A stretch of 64,000 bases of DNA from contig NC_134034.1 in NCBI RefSeq assembly GCF_964204645.1, forward strand, positions 1,892,072 to 1,956,071, read 5' to 3'. Numbering within the stretch: position 1 is the stretch's first letter; each line of letters starts with the position of its first letter. A program made the translations under genes and the position numbers. The notes below the pieces were generated by a model that had not been told where the DNA came from, ran no database searches, and worked only from the letters and a program-made list of their open reading frames with translations. Positions 60,386-64,000 of this stretch are shown here, one piece after another. The DNA comes from Tubulanus polymorphus. Lineage: Eukaryota > Nemertea > Palaeonemertea > Tubulaniformes > Tubulanidae.

Positions 60386-63300
60386 CTACCGTACAGTTGT
60401 ACAGGTCTCTCTTTCCCTTTCTTCTTGAGACTTAGGATGGTTAGCCAAGTGCGAACGATCGCCGATCTTCTGCGGCACGAGACCGATCAAAACAACTAAG
60501 GCCAAAAGCGCGACGCCGCCGGGAACGAACGCCATTACGTTACGATGATACAGTGGACTAGCGACGCAACACGGATGAAATCGCTGTATCAAAATAACCG
60601 CGACGCCGTTCGAAAGTTTATCGGTGAAACTCATCGCCCCGTAGACGAACGCGCTCGTTTCGGTGTCGTCGGCGATGAGATCGGCGGTCAACGACAGCGA
60701 CGTGATGAGTATCGTCGAACAGCCGCTTCCCAGCAGCACGGCTGCGCCGAATATCTGCCGCTCGAGGTCGTACAACGATATGAAGTAAAACCAAACGCAA
60801 GCGCCGCAAATCAACTGCAAACCGATGTAATACGTAACCTGCCGAATAGAAGAACAGAGTCGACATTTTTATCGTCAAAACAGTCCAAACACAGCTTGGA
60901 AGCTACAAAAGTTATGATGGATTTTGCTAGTACACCGCACTGCGGTGTATTGATGTTATTAGTAATTAGTTGATATCTCTGATGGCAGTTGACTGAGCAC
61001 GGTCCGATCTACGGAATATCTGAAAGCATATCTGAAATTTCGCTTGCCCCCTCCAAAAGCTACTGACCCTACCAGGCAGTCCGACTGGTGGCACTATCAT
61101 CTGTTGTATCGAGTGGGAAATAAGCTTTGTGACATAAAATTGCACTAGCCCGGCGGACAAGTGATAATGATAACCTACTTGCCCTGATGAGAATATACTT
61201 GTCCCAGGCAATCGGACAAGTGATTAGATCGTGGAGTGTCGTGGCCTAAAGGTTAAGGCGTTGGCTTCTCAATCGAGATGTCCAGTGTTCGAACCCCGGC
61301 TATGCTGTAGTGTCCTTAGGCAAGGCATTAATTCACACTTGCTACCGGCTGACGACGCCTGATCGTGATTTGCTGATCGGTGTTGTATCTCCCCAGGGAG
61401 AGTAAGACTGCTATGGAATGGTAACAGAAGCTGGGTAATAATAATCAGGTTTGACAGCGCAGCTGAACTTTGTACACAGGTACATGGAAAGAGGCGCTAT
61501 ACAAATTCGTGTTTATTATTATAATTATTAGATCGCACCCTGCTGAGTGCTTTTAAACGCCATCTGGTGGAATATCTGGTATTGCAGCTCCCCCCCCGAT
61601 GTTTCAACGGGTATTGATACCTCCATTAATGTGTCACGTACCTTTCTTCCGCAGATTCGATTGACGAGTTTCATGAATATCGACGTCACGAATCCGCTGA
61701 CGAAAACGACGAGCGGTACGATCGCCATGTACGCTTTATCCAAATCCAACGCGTACAGCAAATACGTCGGTAGGTATACCTGCGAAACGTTGACGACCAG
61801 TCGCGTGCACATGTACAACATCGCCACCAGATAGAACTGTTTCAGTTTCAACCAACTCGTCCATGTCATCCGCGTCGTCGTCGGCGCCGTCTGCTCTTTC
61901 TCGTCTTCGGATCGCGCGATCATCGATTTCAACTCGACGTTTTTGTTGTCGGCGGCGACGAGACGACGCGGTTCGCGCGTGCCGAAGTGAAATACGCCGC
62001 TGAATACGAGTCCCGCGCCGACGACGACGAACGCCAGGTTTCTGAACGTCGGCGCGTCTGCCCGACTCAGAACGCGTTTCATTTCCCCGGTGGCGTCGGT
62101 TTCCAACAGTAGCCAAGTGAGCGCGTATACGGCTATGTTACTGATTACTGTAAACGCGTATCTGAAATGAATGAAACTTCGTAATTCCAAGCGAGAGTAA
62201 TAATAATAATAATAATAATAATTATATTTATTTACAATTCATTCCATAAAATATCTCAACAGACTTTACAAATTCACAAAAACATAAGACAATTGAGAGA
62301 TATATAAAATATTACCCAATTAAATAGATATTTAATTTCAAATGGTTGCTTCAAGTAAAATCATTTGTAGTTCTGATTAAATAGGTGCAAAGCATTCCAA
62401 AGGCGGGGGGGGGCTACCACTGCAAAATATCGAGAGCCATAAAGGGTCGATGCACACGTGTTATATACATGTGCAAGCAGCTTAGGCTAAACAAAATGTT
62501 TTACCTTGTTTCTCCGCAGCGGTCGGGTAATTTTTGTAAAATATTTATCAAATTTGTAATCAGTTCATTTCTACAGCTGCTGGATGGTAAAAATTGATCA
62601 CGATTTTTTAAAAGTAATTTACAGGGTAGATAGGCGGCCGGCCAGGTGAACTTTTAAGCTCAGCACAGCGGAGAAACTAGGTATCAATTCTTTTTTAGTG
62701 TAAAATCTGCATTCCTTTCAGGGTTTCAGTTGCTCGTGCCGAAACCCCAGTTTTATATTACTACACGATGTATGTACCGGTATTCTTACGATTTGTTTCA
62801 TGATATGATTTTTTTCCACCACAAAATTGTCTATGATTAACTAAATATATAAAATAGCTGATAAACAATATGTGGAGGGACACCACGCAAGCTTTAAAGC
62901 TGTACACAGCTGCAAGCGCTGATGCGAGGAACCTCTGAGATTCTTCATCATATAAGCAGGGGAGATCACACACCACATTTATGATATTCATACGTTCTAA
63001 AACGCTTCTACTTATTTTGTGGCCAGTGTATCGAAAAGTTTCAAGTTCTGGGCTAAAAAATTTCTTTAAAAAAAACAAAACACCCGGGGTCCGGTTTTAT
63101 AGACTGGTATTAACTTTAACCCACGGGCTAACTCGATTCAAAATGCCAGGGCCCCGTTTTATAGATCGGTATCATCTTTAACCCGGGGGTCAACTCAGAT
63201 GAAAATGAATTCAGTTAGCCCCTGGGTTGAAGTTAATTCATGTCTATAAAACCGGCGCCTGGAGTTAACCCCCTGGACCCAGTTTCACAGTTGTGAGTTA

Positions 63301-63932
63301 GAGTTAAAATTAGTTCATTCTCAATGAGTTAACTCAGAGTCAAATCTTAACTCACGACCGTGGAACTGGACCCTGGTTAAATTTGATACCGGTCTATAAA
63401 ACCGGGCCCCGGGGGTTCTCCGCTAATTCGTCAGACGATCTAATACGCACCTGATCGCGTTCAATTCGACGCGTTCGTCTTCACGCGGAGTCAGGACGGG
63501 AATCAGCGACAGATGCGATATTTGAGTCGTCGCCCAACCGAACTGGAATACGACGACGAACGGAGCGTAATAAATAAACCGCGACCAATCGGGCGCGTCG
63601 TCGCACGTTATACACCCGTTGAAGATGAACGGGAAACTCGCGGCGACCGACATCGTACCGACGAGATGCCACGTTTTACGTTTCGGATATCCGCACAGTC
63701 CGTTACGCGTGCGGTCGGACTCGTAGCCGACGAGCGGCGTGGAAACGGCGTCGGCGATCTGTCCGAGCAGCATGATATATCCGGCCATGTCGCTGGAGAA
63801 CCGCACGACGTTGTGATAGTAAACGAGTAGATAACTGAACCACATCGACGCGCACAGATCGTTCATCACGTGTCCGACGCCGAACGATAGTTTACGCACG
63901 AACGGCAGTTTCTCGACGGTCTCGTCGGCCAT
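60386..63932 (-). CDS. MFSD12: MFSD12, major facilitator transporter, complete, 3 exons
   Basis: Exons (transcript order) 63451-63932, 61642-62161 and 60386-60838 total 1455 nt and encode 484 aa (human about 480). MFSD12 is a 12-helix major facilitator of lysosomes and lysosome-related organelles, known in mammals for importing cysteine and affecting pigmentation. Landmarks in exon 1 are FGVGHVMNDLCASMWFSYLL, PLVGYESDR, KTWHLVGT, FPFIFNGC and FQFGWATTQISHLSLIP. Exon 2 has RNLAFVVVGAGLVFS, FHFGTRE, LYMCTRLVVNVSQVYLPTYL and SGFVTSIFMKLVNRICGRK. Exon 3 has GSGCSTILITSLSLTADLI, SAFVYGAMSFTDKLSNG and a cysteine pair FHPCC. The start ATG at 63932 gives MADETVEKLPFVRKLS, a plausible short cytosolic N-terminus. 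A SINE lies in intron 2. Confidence 0.96.
60912..60990. mobile_element. Fragment of the piggyBac-like MITE in MFSD12 intron 2
   Basis: About 80 bp containing TGATGGATTTTGCTAGTACA, one intact TACACCGCANTGCGGTGTA palindrome and the TTAGTAATTAGT run. No termini. A further terminal fragment without palindromes lies at 4255-4405 in ABCB6 intron 7. Confidence 0.7.
61232..61526 (+). mobile_element. tRNA-derived SINE with 9-bp target duplication in MFSD12 intron 2
   Basis: Flanked by a direct repeat ATTAGATCG (61223-61231 and 61527-61535). The head contains A-box TGGCCTAAAGGTTAAGGCG and B-box TGTTCGAACCC. A conserved-looking body GTCCTTAGGCAAGGCATTAA follows, and the tail is AGAGGCGCTATACAAATTCG then TTATTATTATAATTATTA. 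The structure is a classic tRNA-headed SINE, inserted antisense to MFSD12. Confidence 0.88.
62482..62700. mobile_element. GATACCTTGTTTCTCCGC-family element, copy 4, in MFSD12 intron 1
   Basis: Left TTAGGCTAAACAAAATGTTT then TACCTTGTTTCTCCGC; right GCGGAGAAACTAGGTATCAA then TTCTTTTTTAG. The interior GGCGGCCGGCCAGGTGAAC matches copy 1 inverted. Confidence 0.8.
63085..63415. mobile_element. Nested palindromic MITEs in MFSD12 intron 1
   Basis: The outer borders GGGGTCCGGTTTTATAGACT and the inverted GGTCTATAAAACCGGGCCCC belong to the TTTTATAGACTGGTAT family. Internal extra borders occur at about 63150 and 63255. A distinct element lies inside at 63274-63375, with TGGACCCAGTTTCACAGTTG and the inverted GACCGTGGAACTGGACCCTG. 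Confidence 0.75.
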
Positions 63933-64000
63933 CTTGATTCCTCACGACGTCGATCGCGTCCCGGGTGAAATAATCGCGATGATGTGCACTTGAAAAAGAG

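Overview
The window is nuclear DNA from an animal. Every protein gene has short coding exons joined by spliceosomal introns with GT..AG borders (one GC..AG). The products are conserved animal proteins: ABCB6, acyl-CoA-binding protein, CDK5, PIP4K2, ZDHHC12, ODR4, COQ10 and MFSD12. Compact exons, introns full of minisatellites and many short palindromic DNA transposons suggest a marine invertebrate, perhaps a lophotrochozoan such as a mollusc. That placement is inference only; nothing here fixes the phylum. I rebuilt each gene exon by exon from splice sites, reading phase and conserved residues. The complete gene models all close in frame (ABCB6 855 aa, ACBP 87, CDK5 296, PIP4K2 397, ZDHHC12 292, ODR4 482, MFSD12 484).

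Layout: 230-8834 (-) ABCB6, 14 exons, head to head with 9229-11412 (+) acyl-CoA-binding protein. 12158-16185 is a roughly 4-kb inverted-repeat element filled with satellite. 17395-18130 is a minisatellite. 18973-19353 (+) encodes a small secreted protein with 14 cysteines. 21535-26168 (+) is CDK5, 10 exons. 26170-32340 is gene-poor and holds a 39-bp minisatellite, a 19-bp minisatellite and one weak two-exon candidate at 31034. 32341-42087 (-) is PIP4K2, 8 exons, with a tandemly duplicated splice acceptor and a long CTG repeat. 43573-45890 (-) ZDHHC12 is head to head with 46280-51689 (+) ODR4, 10 exons. 51940-53930 is a 109-bp satellite and 55030-55555 a 60-bp minisatellite. 57699-58858 (-) is COQ10, whose first exon(s) I could not find. 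60386-63932 (-) is MFSD12, 3 exons, with a SINE in an intron.

The genes do not form one pathway. They are ordinary housekeeping or signalling genes, several acting on membranes (ABCB6, MFSD12, ZDHHC12, ODR4) or lipids (ACBP, PIP4K2, COQ10). No dedicated new gene system is evident. The unusual content is in the noncoding DNA: about 20 unrelated minisatellites, most in introns; several families of palindromic mobile elements; piggyBac-like TTAA elements carrying repeated 19-bp palindromes; a terminal-inverted-repeat element with a 9-bp target duplication and a tRNA-like Pol III unit; and duplicated decoy copies of the start of PIP4K2 exon 5.
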